Below, in pieces: positions 11,510 through 23,392 of a stretch of 64,000 nt of DNA. Made by a program: the position numbers and the translations under genes. Source of the DNA: Adineta ricciae (lineage: Eukaryota > Rotifera > Eurotatoria > Adinetida > Adinetidae); the NCBI GenBank assembly GCA_905250025.1, contig CAJNOJ010000158.1:62001-126000 (forward strand), in the 5' to 3' direction. Each line of letters begins with the position of its first letter. Within the stretch, counting starts at the first letter, position 1. Under the pieces are notes generated by a model. It had not been told where the DNA came from. It made no database searches and saw nothing but the letters and a program-made list of their open reading frames with translations.

Positions 11510-12717
11510 TTAACTAAAATTTACCAACTGCTGAACAGCGTTAGCAATTGCGTTATAAAGTTGAGTGTTTGAACCAGTATATTGTTGAATTTGTGCTAAT
11601 AGTTGACTTCCAGCACTGTTGGCATCAAGTTGACCACTGATGACCTGTTGAGCAAGGCTAAGAACTGAGTTTTCAAGGGATTTCAATTGAGCAGGTGAAA
11701 AAGCAGCGATAGCTTGATTAGCCAAAGCGGCTAATGAAGCGGCTATGTTCTAAAGAGATTAAAATAGTGAGTATCAGAGAGTATTGAAATCATTGATCTT
11801 ACGGCGTATTGTGGATGCTGAACAACCATGGATTCTAAATCACTAATTTGTAAGTTTCGACTCAAAGCTGGACGAGTTAAACCGAAGCCAACAATATTAA
11901 GTAATTGTTGAACAATGCTGGCAACCGAGTTGAAAAGTTGGGTGTTTGAACCGAAATATTGTTGAAGTTCTCCCAATAATTGATTAGCAGCGGCATTGGC
12001 ATCGACGTTACCATTGAGAACATTTTGAGCAAGATTCAAGACTGTGCCGCCAATTGATTGCAATTGAGATTGCGATAAAGCAGAGCTGACTTGATCAGCG
12101 ATGTTAGTAATTTGATTGATTAAACTCTAAGATGAATAACATTATTCGATCAGCGATGAAGTTTCTCCTAAGCTTACGGAAAGTTGTGGAAATTGACTGA
12201 GGAGACCTTGTAAATCACTTGGTTTAAATTGATTGGCTAACGTTAGAAGATCAGCCGATGATGGAAAAGCAATACGAGTTTGACCGTTGAAGTTACCCGT
12301 AAGCGTTTGAGCAATACTGACGACTTGTTGAAGAAATGATTGAATGTTGTCGAATAATTGAGAATTTGAACCAAGATATGCTTGAACGGCTCCTAATAAT
12401 TGACTAGCAGCAGCATCAACACTAAGTCTACCATGAAGAACTTTATCAGCAAGGTCACTAACTAAATTTCCGAGTGAGTTTAATTGATCTTCAGAGAAAG
12501 CAGTGATAGCTTGGCTTGCAAGGCTGGTAGCTTGGTTGATCAAACCCTAAATTAAACAGTAAATAAAAAATATCGCCTCATCCGTCACTAAACTTACAGC
12601 ATATTGCGGATATTGAGCAGCGAGAGCTTGTAGATCGCTGATATTGTTGAAAAGCGGTTTGCTTTGGACGAAAGCAACGACGATCAGGAGAAAAGCGAAT
12701 CCGAACGAAAGACGCAT
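11510..12717 (-). CDS. Secreted protein with three internal repeats, unrecognised family
   Basis: Four exons on the minus strand: 12717-12598, 12546-12178, 12126-11803 and 11749-11510, all phase 0, 350 residues. It opens with a clear signal peptide (MRLSFGFAFLLIVVAFVQS). The mature protein is three copies of a ~100-residue unit: (S/T)DLxxLxxQxPQ, then an intron, then QLxSLxxxVxxLAxxVLxGxxDxxAAxQLLxxxQxxxGSNxQLFxxxxxxxQQ. Each intron falls just after the PQ(Y/L) motif, so one exon equals one shifted repeat. Ala, Gln, Leu and Ser dominate and no cysteine stands out, suggesting helical bundles. I do not recognise the family. It is convergent with the preceding membrane gene, with 55 bp between stops. 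Confidence 0.85.
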
Positions 12718-14059
12718 TTTGAAAGTTGATTGAAAAAGGTATGAAAATTGTGCTTTGTTTTATACTATTGTTTAAAATCAAAGAGATTAAACGTGTCACA
12801 CGTGATGGTTTCGAATTAAATCCTGTTTTAACTCCTTTGAATAGAATACGAAATTGAAAAAAAAACAACAAAATATATAGGTATTAAGTTTTAATTGAGA
12901 ATCTTGTCAAGGACAAATTGGAGGCCGCCTCGTATTACATCGGGATTGATACGTATCTTGTCGTGTTAGTTCTAGTTATGTAAGAATGAAGGCAGTATTT
13001 CTTTAGATAATCAATTTTGCAATATTTACTCGGGTATGTCTCATTTAATCCTCGAAAAGTATTCAAACTTGCCTACGACATTTCGCATGATTCACGTTTT
13101 CGTTATCAAAAGGAAATAGGGCGAGTGATATGTTTCAAAGAACGAAATTATAGAGTCGATATTTAACAGTATTTTCTGCACAACTTCGGCAGATAAGGAA
13201 ACAAACATTGCTGATATGATATTCATTAGCAGCATCTGCTGCATACTTGATATCAGTGAACAAGTTCTAATTAATCGTGCAGATCTAGCCGTATATGAGA
13301 TCTCGTTTAGGTACGTAACTATCAATATAAATTAATATACTTGAAGAGGAAAGTGTGCCGACATGATGAATAGAACGATCGGTCAGTGTCCGATGATCAG
13401 ACAACATTCAGGTCCAGACCGATAGTAGCATTTCATCGTCGCATCTCTTTCTACTGTATGCGTCTTCTCTGGTATATAAGCGTGTGCTTTTTCAGCTTCT
13501 CATTGTTGATCAATAATAGGTATATACTGCAGTAGTAACGAAAGATCTTCATCGATATTTCGTTACAGGTAGCAATTGAATTGGCTCACATTTTCTCTTG
13601 TTAGTATTGAGTATCATATTTCCCTGCTTTCTGTAGAATGTAAAAATATTTACAAGAGATTTATGGTTTACCAGATGGAATATGCGCATAACCAATACAG
13701 TTCTCTCGAATTACAGAGCTGAGTTGATGGATTTGAAGCTTGTTCAAGCTCTTGATGTTATAAAAAGAAACATTGCTAATGCGATAGTAACTTCTGACGA
13801 CAGTTATGATCAAGTAAAGTGTTGGAAAGCTAGATTTTGATCATATCTCATTTTATCATGGACACAGACTGTCGAGTGCACTATACTATTTCACGATGTT
13901 GTTTAATACGTCTAAACGAGCAATATTATAACCTTCTAACTTACGCTCAACGATGGATTTGCAAGTGTCTTATTTTACATTCCATTAAATCGTGCCCGAT
14001 TGTATCTATTTTGTTGTTATTATTAAGTCAGTTACTAGCTGTTTAAGCTACTACCACCT
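12718..14059. other. Intergenic; left edge of duplicated block
   Basis: No confident gene. From 12981 on it has a counterpart at 43676 onward. A conserved TATA-like element lies at 13473. The short frames downstream of it are not conserved between the two copies. Confidence 0.5.
13473..13479 (+). promoter_or_regulatory. Candidate TATA box conserved in both copies
   Basis: TATATAA in the context CTGGTATATAAGCGTGTGC, identical in copy B at 44170-44176. It is embedded in about 60 well-conserved bases. No intact reading frame follows, so it may serve a degenerate or non-coding transcript. Confidence 0.3.
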
Positions 14060-15543
14060 CTATGGTTCATATAGTTCAGTGGTCATCAGATTAGCAGAAC
14101 CACTCCATCCACTGGATACTAATACTTGGCCGTTGCTTAACAACGATGCTGTAGGTCCTTGGCGCTTATAATTCATACTGTAAGTCGTAGTCCACATTTC
14201 TGTCTTCGGATCATACAATTCAGCAGTCTCTTGAGCACCGCTATTACTATATCCACCAGCCAACAACACTTTGCCGGTTTTTAACAGTACAGCTACATGA
14301 TCGTATCGTGTATAATGCATATTACTAGTTAATGACCATGTATTTGTCACAGGGTCATAGATTTCGGCACTATTTAGATAGACACCATTTTCTCTTTCTC
14401 CACCAGTTACTAATACTTTTCCGTCATTGAGTACGGTTATTGTATGACTATGTCGTGGATAGTGCATGCTCGACATTGTTGTCCATGAATTCGTCATTGG
14501 ATCGTACAGTTCTGTACTACTTAAGATAGTACTACCATCATACCCACCAACAACTAAAACTTTTCCATCTATAACTACCGCTTTGTGACCTTGTCGAGCA
14601 TAGTTCATGGAGGACGTTAACACCCATGCCCCCGTTGACGAATCATATACTTCAGAACTATTATAATAAATATTTCTCATGTGTCCACCAGTAACCAACA
14701 CATTTCCATTAGTTAATAGTGATGCTGTATGCCATTGTCGAAAAGAGTTCATATTGACGGTGTTCGTCCACATTTTTCTCGAAGGATCATATAACTCAGC
14801 ACTATTTATATTAAAACCACCAGCAACTAACACTAATCCACTCATCAATACGGTCGATGTATGGCCCTGTCGTGCAACATTCATAGGAGCAGTTAATGTC
14901 CAAGTTCCCAGCAATGGATTATATAATTCAGCAGTATTTAGAAAACCATCGTTGTATCCACCCGTAACCAATACGTCCTCATTCTTCAATAATGATGCTG
15001 TATGCGACACTCGTGCATGGTTTAGATTACCAGTATTAAACCATCCTAAAAGAAAAAGAAAGAAACATGAATATCTTATCTTCGCAAAGGATGTACATTA
15101 TAAAACTTGAAATGTCAGAACATACCTGGTTGTGAGTCGATGTTTGTAAATGATGATGAGACTATCTCCAATGTTGCTGTTGCCGAGTCAGTTGTAAATG
15201 CTGCTATGACTGCCGATACTGTATCAGCACGTGATGTTGCTATTGCGGTTCTCGTTGTAGATGTACTTGATGAAATAGATGTTTGTTCTGAAGTCAAAAC
15301 TTTTGTTGTTATTGATGTTGACAACGACGATAATTGTGTTATGCTACGAGTTGATGAAATAATTCCTATTTCTGGTTGAACGAAAATAACAAAATGTAAT
15401 ACGAGTCCAATGATAAGACCACAGATAATTAAAATCATCAATAAGATGATTACGATTATGATTGTGATACGACGCCGACGCGACCATTTTCGTGGTTGAT
15501 TCTCCTTAATCGCTTGTTCACTGAATACTTGGTTCTTAGACAT
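14060..15543 (-). CDS. Type II membrane protein with Kelch beta-propeller (copy A)
   Basis: Two exons on the minus strand, 15543-15126 and 15045-14060, 467 residues. Residues 1-25 are cytoplasmic and basic (SRRRR). Residues about 26-53 are the membrane helix (ITIIIVIILLMILIICGLII). About 80 Ser/Thr-rich residues form a stalk. The rest is seven Kelch repeats of about 49 residues, each with a xGG motif (VTGGYND, VAGGFN, VTGGHM, VVGGYDG, VTGGERE, LAGGYSN, SSGWSG) followed by A/TELYDP and a Trp, as in a seven-bladed propeller facing outside. The fold is certain; ligand and role are unknown. The copy-B gene at 44772-46251 has the same length, so both frames have been kept open. Confidence 0.9.
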
Positions 15544-16243
15544 ATTCTACTTCGGAAGAAATTTGAACGTAGAAAACACAACGAATCGTTGTACGAAAAA
15601 TAATGAATATCGATTTTCTAACACAATAAAAATATGTAGGTTATTCAGCGTTTAATGATATGCTGAGATATCATTTGAAGAACAATCTTATCATAATAAG
15701 CTTTCGAATAAATGCATAATTCCTATCAATCATAATCTGCTGGACTAATAAATACTTGATAAGAACTATGTGTACAGAAGTATCGATTTTAATCGTCGGC
15801 ATGAATGTTTACGTTCTTGAAACCACCTGCAATACACTTAGATTGTAATAGTGAATCCGAAGGATACAAAACGGAGTGAGAGGCCGATATGAATCTTGTT
15901 CTTTTACTCATCATCCAATTAGATATGTGAACCAAATTCTGATGAGAGCAGAGGAATTAGAAAATTATGATATTGTCGTAACATTGTATTGAATAGAAAT
16001 GCACTACACACAGTACAAAGAAACGTTCTCTAGATATCATTGTTCGGTTTATTTAAGTCGACTCAATTCGTGTAAAACTGACTGACTCACGTTTCCTATT
16101 ATCATCTATTGATTATTTCGCAAATCAAACAGTAAATGAGTATTCTGTTATATAGTCCCCTTTATCAATTAACTCATTTGTATTGCATGAAATAAATATG
16201 AGAAAAAAACAACTTTTATTGTTAAGGAAATGTCTTCGATTTT
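15544..16243. other. Intergenic, Kelch promoter and GH35 3' flank
   Basis: No gene seen. The stretch is well conserved with 46252-46957 in copy B. Confidence 0.5.
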
Positions 16244-17975
16244 CTAATTTACAACGACTCGCTAAACAAGACGGGCTGAATTTGGTGATGGTACTCCCAA
16301 ATCATCAAATATAGTCATAAAACCGCTCGTAGGCATTAACCAATCGGAAGGAATGTAATAGTAACTTTGTGTTGGCTCCGAGTATTTTATTTAGTTCTGT
16401 GTACACCAATCTGTTTGCGATCGACAAACAGCTTCAATTAATCAGTAAATACCAATATCATTTCCGTTAATAAATACATGTCCACGATTTAAACCTTGAG
16501 CAGTCAGTGAAATCGCATTTATATTTGTATCTTGCTTCATCAGATGATCAAGGTCAAATCGTTCTTGAAACCATGTGAGGGTTTTCTTGATACTTTTCGT
16601 CCAGTCATTATTTTAACTGACTCTTGTCGATTCTTGTTCCGTACAAGCTTGCAATTCTTCGCCCACTAAGCCATTTTGATGTTGCCAGAAGTTGGCCACG
16701 ATTCTATTATCAAATAACAATTGACCATCGAGCCCGAGTGAAACTGAAAGAATTTCGAATAGATAGTGCTGATTTGGTTTAAAACTTGACAGATCGAATG
16801 TGATTGTAGGTTCGAGATTACCTAATTCTTCATCGTGATCATCAAATTCACCTAGATATTTTCCACCTAAGAAGAATAATAGTGCATTTCCTTTCCGTGT
16901 CTGAATTCGAAGTGATATATTGGGCAATGGTTGTGTCAACGTGACATTACAACAGTAGTATAAATGAAAAGCGTTTCGCCATTTGTCACTGTCAATTGCT
17001 CAACAAGAGTCGGAGATATTACCATTGATAGAAACAATAATTGTATTGCTGGCGTTGACATCACTGAAATTAGCACTATCATATGATAAGATCATATTTT
17101 CATCATACGCACGTACGGATTGGCTTGACATTGTAATCGTTTGATTTTTAAAGAGAGTCTTAAGTGGAACATGGACCTGGTGAATAACAAAATGAGTAGA
17201 AGGAAAATATGAATACGCAAATTGTTGTATACCATGAATACATTTAGTTTCATCCCAATACGGTAATACTGTACGATTAACATATTGACTCCACAGAGCT
17301 TCCGAGCGATCAGAAATTAGATGTTGAAGACGACTCAATTGCGTATATTTTGGTTCATTTACAGTATACCATCTAAATGAAGGCACACATCATCTGCGTA
17401 CATTGTTGCGATACCTGAACCCACTGTATGTCCGTAATTATTTCCACCATGTCACATATAATAAGCGTAATAAATACTGCCACCGGCAAACCATTTGACA
17501 ACAGAATAAGCAGTATCAGATGCAGTACGTATCGACATCGATTTGCCTTATAATTGACGATGACTGTCAATCCAATCGTCGTCCTGACAGTTGCATGAAT
17601 TGCATGTTTCAATTGTTAGATTAGCCGAGTAACCGTTGTACATTATCCAAAGTAGTTTGGCAGATGAAAGTTCAACATGAATGTGCGCACCAGATCTTTC
17701 CATGGTTCATTGATAGAACACATTAATAGCTTTGGTATTTGATTGATTCATGTTGGTAATCCACCGTAATTTCATTCGCCGCATACATAAGGGCCAACAC
17801 GCAGATTGACAAAGAAGCCAGCATTCATCGCTTCTTCCCAAAAACGACTTAGATTAGCACCTGATGTAAGGATCGTTCGAACGCCGTTTGATAATGACTG
17901 TTCAATCGTCATAAGCAACTGGATTTGTATTCACGTCAACTAGACCGATGAATTTGTTACATATTCTCTTTTAAA
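16244..17975 (-). pseudogene. GH35 beta-galactosidase pseudogene (copy A)
   Basis: Read on the minus strand, the pieces follow GH35 order: SPYVC-type strand with E-stop-NYGG near 17790-17765, the region once holding FTEN, YYM-stop-HGGNNYGHTVG near 17460-17425, and jelly-roll pieces at 17386-17000 and 16939-16613. The C-terminal IPSDWLMPTSGFMTIFDDLG lies near 16350-16290. GH35 enzymes hydrolyse terminal beta-galactose and are usually secreted or lysosomal. In-frame stops at 17772-17774, 17748-17750, 17452-17454 and 16442-16444 fall on Trp or presumed Trp codons. The segment encoding the FTEN nucleophile strand lacks about 49 bp relative to copy B. Several frameshifts separate the pieces. Not functional. 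Confidence 0.8.
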
Positions 17976-18646
17976 TGGATATACATTTGAACAGAACACG
18001 GCTTTTTACAGAACGATGGCGTTCTTATCTTTGCGCATCACTTCTTTATACTTCCCATTTACAGGACACGAAAGCAATATCGTGACTTTGATCAGTGTTT
18101 GAGAATGTTCACTAGACCTGTCAATCCTTTGTTATCGTTCATTTTTTAAACGTAATAAGGACTGTGAGAATGTCAATCGCTATTTTATCGATGATTGACA
18201 AAGTTGAAACAGATCATCAGAATGTAGGGAAATGTTAAAAGTCAAGCAATGTGTTTTTTTAAGCAGAATCATCTGCCACAGATGCGTTCTTAAGGTCTAC
18301 GTAACGTAAAAGTAACAGAAAGTGATAACATCCGTGTTGTATCACACCACTACTTAAAAAATATTTTGAGTACTTTTCACTTTCTCCACACACGTATTTC
18401 ATTCTGGATCTGGTATTTTTCATTGCTGTTTTGAATCACCGAGTACTTTTGAGGTCAGATTCCATCTATTTTGAATGATGCGTGCCAAACGAATGTTTCT
18501 TTTCCATCCTTAATGACTTAATTTATCTATAAATTTCCGGTAGGTTAGTTTCTTTCTCTTGTTTGCCTGATATCTTTAATAGATGAATTCATATCTTGAT
18601 TTTATTTAATGAACAAGATGTAGAATTGTTTTTTCATCTCAGTAAA

Positions 18647-19605
18647 ATGTCACTGTTATACATCAACCAACAAATCACAATCTATCTTGGCACGTTTCTT
18701 CTTTTCGCTGGTGTATTCGGAAACACTCAACATTTTTATCTTCACAAGCGTTCGCACATATCGCCAAACAGCTTGTTCCTTCTATTTTCTCGTCAGTTCT
18801 ATCAACTGTCTTCTATTTTTATGCATCAATCTTACATCTCGAATCACCAGCGTTGGTTTTGGTATAGAATCAACTCAAACATCAATATACTGGTGTAAAC
18901 TACGAGAATATTTTATACTCATAATGGGCTCATTTACATTTTCATGTTCCTGTTTGTCCTCAATTGATCAGTTTTGTATTACATCGCGACATGCTCGTGT
19001 TCGCCGTTTGAGTAACATCAAATTAACTCATAGGATCGTCTGTATTTTAACTGTTATTTGCTTGCTTCATGGAATTCCCGCATTGATGTTCTTCGAAATA
19101 TCGCCAATCACAAACAAATGTGTTAATGTCAATCAAGGTTTTTCTATTTATATACTTGTATATGCATTCTGTCTGAACAGCATCGGTCCACTTATAATAA
19201 TGATTGTATTTGGATATTTAACTTATCGTAACGTTCATTCAATACGTATTCCTGTTGATCGACAACTGGTTAAAATGACATTGTGTCAAGTCATACTCAT
19301 TTTTATGACTGCAGTCCCTTACGCAACTGTTTTAGCCTATAATTTATTAACAGCAACACTGAAAAAAGATTCGAATCGACTAGTAAATGAATATTTTGCC
19401 ATTTCGTTTCTTGGCCTATGGACTTATTTGTATTATGGGGTAGGTTTGTCTTTCCACTAAACCGTAGTTGATGTTTTCTGCTTAGGGAAGTTTCTATGTG
19501 TTTTTTATTTCGTCCAGTCGTTTTCGTCGAACAGTGAAAGAGAAAGTCTTCTTGTGGCAAAACCGAAATCAAATTAATCCGCATGTACAAGCTTCAATAC
19601 AATGA
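18647..19605 (+). pseudogene. GPCR with 2-bp frameshift (copy A)
   Basis: Counterpart of the intact receptor at 49607-50567. The start (MSLLYINQQITIYLGTFLLF) and all later membrane segments are present, as is the 3' intron (gtaggt...cttag) and last exon ending at 19605. Near 18722 copy A reads GGAAACACTCAAC where copy B reads GGAAATATTCTCAAC, a net loss of 2 bases within TM1. The frame changes there, so the receptor from TM1 onward is lost unless this is a sequencing error. The rest of the frame is clean (18687-19460), so the lesion is recent or an allele-specific null. Confidence 0.75.
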
Positions 19606-20021
19606 TCTGCACGCATATCATTCTTCTGCTCAATGAACTTTCGTAATTGTATTTGCCTTTAATGCTTCATGGTGCATTTATGCACATCGGATTAATGAGA
19701 ATAAACTATTGTAATAAATTATAACGAGGATAAACAGCACTGTTAAATCCCAGCAGGATACATGAAAATATGAGTGTGAAATATGACACGTGATAATTGT
19801 TGTTCTATCAAGGCATCAGCAGCATTAACTCAACCTCCTTCGGTCTATTTCCTTTCAATTTATGAACTTCCATGTGATAGAAATTGGTCGAAAGAGATAA
19901 TGATGCTCTAGCAATTAACTATTCTTCAAGATTTTGTAATAGACCACCAACCACTCTTTTCGCGGATTTCGTGCGGAAGTCCGAAACTGACGGGCGTTGA
20001 AAATCTACTCAAGAGAAAAAC

Positions 20022-20147
20022 ATGATGAACACGACCATTTGCTTCACATTCTTACTCTCACTCACATCCTGTGTTTCGGCTAAACCAAGATCGAATAAGT
20101 TATGTGTACATCAATCTGCAATTTGCACACACAAAGAAGTGAATTGA
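20022..20147 (+). CDS. Possible small secreted peptide (41 aa)
   Basis: Short frame with a good signal peptide (MMNTTICFTFLLSLTSCVSA) followed by 21 residues with two cysteines and several basic residues. The copy-B counterpart near 51365-51490 has a 2-base difference inside the signal region that breaks the frame. It may therefore be a young, decaying or non-coding locus. Downstream it would run toward the convergent SGNH pseudogene. Confidence 0.3.
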   Translation: MMNTTICFTFLLSLTSCVSAKPRSNKLCVHQSAICTHKEVN

Positions 20148-20224
20148 CGAAAACAGCGTACAAGATGTGTATTTTCTCATCAGTTTATTGATAATAGTCA
20201 TGGATAGGAGCAACTTAACGTTCA

Positions 20225-20714
20225 TTATAATCCAACTTGCAAATAATTGCCGACCATTTCTCCTATTTTAGCATAGGCTTTTTGATTTGGTTGAGCCAAG
20301 CACTTTGGTCAAAAAGACGCCAAATGCACGGATTACGAGAAAACATTTCATGACCACGAAAAGCACCTGAAACATCAACATATCCAATATTGGCTTTAGC
20401 AGCAGCTTCTTTAATCGTTGCCCTTATCAATTCCATCATTCGACGACATTTAACTTCGTTTGGAATTTTTGCGGTTGGAACATGAGCTTGAATGTTTTTG
20501 TAGACAGTCGCTTGCTTCGACGGAACCACCTCCATCACTCGACGTTCATAAATCGCCAAAGCCAACTATTAAGTTCTCGTCTAATCAGATGCAGACAATG
20601 TGTTTAGCTTAAAAATGAAAAAAAAACATTCAACTTACTTACTGATTGTTGTCGAATGGTCAAGCCATGACATAAGGAGAGCAAGAGAAGAACAGTGGAG
20701 GATAATGTCAACAT
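20225..20714 (-). pseudogene. SGNH/GDSL hydrolase pseudogene (copy A)
   Basis: Minus strand. The first exon from 20714 encodes a signal peptide (MLTLSSTVLLLLSLCHG) ending near 20640 at a GT donor. The second exon carries a degraded block I reading VGFGDL where SGNH enzymes need GDS. It also carries the tail IGYVDVSGAFRGHEMFSRNP, followed by a region matching DRSAAHPNQK of copy B. Relative to copy B, the GGND block is deleted. The tail is shifted by 2 bases, and the His of the Asp-x-x-His dyad reads Gln. SGNH enzymes are secreted esterases or lipases; this one cannot be catalytic. Confidence 0.65.
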
Positions 20715-21672
20715 GTTACGAAAACCCTGATGCTGACGATGATGATTAAAATATCGCTTAACAGTGATCTCGTTGTTTTTATACGCGGAATAAAATGAAT
20801 GGATAAAACGGCAGACGTCGAATAATATTCTAATAACTTGAAGGTGAAGAGGCGTAAACTCATGCTGTTGTACTCGTTCTCACCTTCAGTTGCGGTCGCA
20901 AACTAAGTACATATGTCTTAGTGTTTTCATTCTATATCTTCTATGACCAATCGCTTACGTCATAGAGTACACCATGTGTATGCACAAATGATAAACTATA
21001 TGACAGCATATGAAGTTATGTAACTCATAGATGTTTATTTCAATCGTAATGCATCGAGCAAGAATGTTGCTCGATGTTTATACCGATTCAGTAGTCTTCT
21101 ATTCATCGCCAGCATTCACTGAGTTTTGAATATCTTTTTTCTTTCTAAAACAATTTGATTTACTATTAATGTCATTGAGACTATCGATAAGCCTTGCAAA
21201 TGCATATGCCCACGTTACGCAGATCAATGAGAATAATTAGTAATGATCATAGATTTACAAATACAGCAACATGCAATTTTCAAGAACCACTGTCATCAAT
21301 AGAAAAATTATACATTAGAGAGTTGCCGTTAAATATTATATGACGAGAAGCTTTCGTATGAAAATCATGATTTGTTTTCTATCGTCGACGTTCTCAATGC
21401 TGATTATTTTCTTTAAGAATGGCAGTATCCTTGTACCATCACGGATGCTGAACAATAACAACCGTAACTGTCGTCCTCAATGGAAGAATACTATACTCAT
21501 CGATGGGTGCTTTACAAATGTTCGATTTCTCCACAAATTTGAGATTTATTAGCATGCAACACTTCGGCAGTTTCATGTTAGTGCTGTGTCGAATCACTTT
21601 CGTTTTATATTACTCTATTAATTAACGTTTAAAATTCACAACTTCAACCATAACAACATGCAACACAGCTCA

Positions 21673-22641
21673 TTAAACAGGGGTCGTCGCGTTTCCATTC
21701 GCTCGCTGAACGTTAGCAGGAGTCGCAGCTACTACTTGTACAGGTCCGATGGTATGTCCTCTTCTCCAAAACAATAAGGCATCTCGACATTTCGTCCGTA
21801 ATCCAGGTAGTGATGCTGCACATGCAAATGGGGTTAACAGTACTATGTAAAAGCTGAAAAATAACGAGTTAGAAAAAAAATCTGCTCCCACGGTTCGTGA
21901 TAAGCCAGCTGAATACGCAGCATATAATAACATAGGTGGTAGTTGCAACAGCATGTAAAGAAGAGCGATCGGAAATAGTTGCCATACCATTTTTCTATAA
22001 TTTCTCCAAATAAATCGCCGATGAACTTGATATTTTTGATGTAACACACGTAGAAAAAGGCCCACACTAAATATAACAGTAACAAACGCAAGCAAAATGT
22101 AATGTACCAAGCCGTCATACAATCCGATATTTGGTGAGCTAATAATGCATGAGTAACGACCACATTGTCTAAGTGTATATGACAATGGAAGATTACAAGG
22201 TACAAGAAAAAATAGGACAAAATAAAATGTCATCGGGTATAGAATGCATGCTACGATAGGTAGATAATGAAAAATGAGACGTTTTTTTCTTGTCATTAGC
22301 ATATTGGAATGAAAGATTAGAATATGACGTTCGATCGCTGCCCAAGTAATTAAAATATAGATTGATACGGTCGCTACTGTATCCAAATACACCCAAGCAT
22401 AACAAAATGTTGACGTCAATAGCGGACTAATATTATTCCGAAAGAAGTATATGTTCCACACAGTTCCGGTAAGTTCTTCTACAAGCACAACAAAGAGAAG
22501 AACAATAATCACATGATTATTGAGAGCTGAACGCAATACTCGATTCTTCAATAAGTGGTAGAGAACAAAAATAGTGATCATAATAGAAGGAACCAAAGGT
22601 GCTAATAGAATCCAGGAACGAGCGTAAGATGATATAATCAT
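21673..22641 (-). CDS. Seven-transmembrane receptor, orphan (copy A)
   Basis: Single exon, 322 residues. Seven hydrophobic helices start near residues 10, 45, 80, 125, 175, 220 and 255. TM3 ends ITWAAIERHILIF, with ERH in the DRY position. Cys pairs suited to the TM3-loop 2 disulphide are present. The tail after TM7 is short and basic (LRTKCRDALLFWRRGHT). The copy-B gene has the same 322-residue frame when started at the shared Met. Upstream the frames differ (a TAA in A), which supports this start. Orphan rhodopsin-like receptor; ligand unknown. Confidence 0.85.
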   Translation of the reverse strand: MIISSYARSWILLAPLVPSIMITIFVLYHLLKNRVLRSALNNHVIIVLLFVVLVEELTGTVWNIYFFRNNISPLLTSTFCYAWVYLDTVATVSIYILITWAAIERHILIFHSNMLMTRKKRLIFHYLPIVACILYPMTFYFVLFFLVPCNLPLSYTLRQCGRYSCIISSPNIGLYDGLVHYILLAFVTVIFSVGLFLRVLHQKYQVHRRFIWRNYRKMVWQLFPIALLYMLLQLPPMLLYAAYSAGLSRTVGADFFSNSLFFSFYIVLLTPFACAASLPGLRTKCRDALLFWRRGHTIGPVQVVAATPANVQRANGNATTPV

Positions 22642-23291
22642 TGCTGATATATTATACCGTAGATCGAATGCTTAATTGAAACAAAAGAGTAGAAGCTTAT
22701 ACGGAATGCTCACCGAAATAATACTCGGCAACTTCAGACGGCCTTTTTTCTGTGCGGGTTGACGAAGCTTTTTATCTTCTCTATCGCTCTAACATCAGTT
22801 GAGTAATAAAAAAATTATTACCCTATTAATGTTCCATATATAAACAATTCTTTTGTTGAAAGAACAACCCTCTGCGTGTCAATTCATTTCAATAAAATGA
22901 TTCGATAAAAACAAAAGGATAATTTACATGCAAGAAAACCTAGATTTTGTAAGTTAATCAAACAAAAGAAAGCGAAATTAGGTGCGAGATCAAAGCACCG
23001 CTTTTCATATTACAGAAAAAAACTTGTGTCGATTAAACTTAACATAAGAACACTGCAAATGGAGAAGTTTTCAAAGAAATCTATCTTGTCAATATATATG
23101 TCACTAAATAAAAATGAATCTAAAATGATTCATGAAAGTAAGATTTGCTTTCTCTGATGCTGTTATCAGTGTTATTGTTAAATCTTCGTTTTATTTATCT
23201 TCTATATGACGTAATCATCACAGTATGGAATTTTTCCAATCGATATCCAGCGGCATCTCGATAGGAAGAAAGAGAATGATTTATGTAACTA

Positions 23292-23310
23292 CATATATAT
23301 ATATATATAT
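23292..23310. repeat. (TA)n microsatellite
   Basis: About nine TA units just upstream of the two-exon gene. The tract is shorter in copy B (near 54786-54797), so it is length-variable. Confidence 0.8.
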
Positions 23311-23392
23311 GTGATTGTATGCAGTTCTTTATTCGAGAAGAAAACAAAAGAAAAAGATTCTAGCGAATTTTGATCAACTAGTCGAACAAGAA

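Noticed and set aside
15107-15379. Plus-strand open frame across the Kelch stalk (and its partner 45815-46087)
   Set aside because: It is the antisense of a Ser/Thr-rich exon whose minus-strand frame has a membrane helix, correct splice sites and Kelch repeats.
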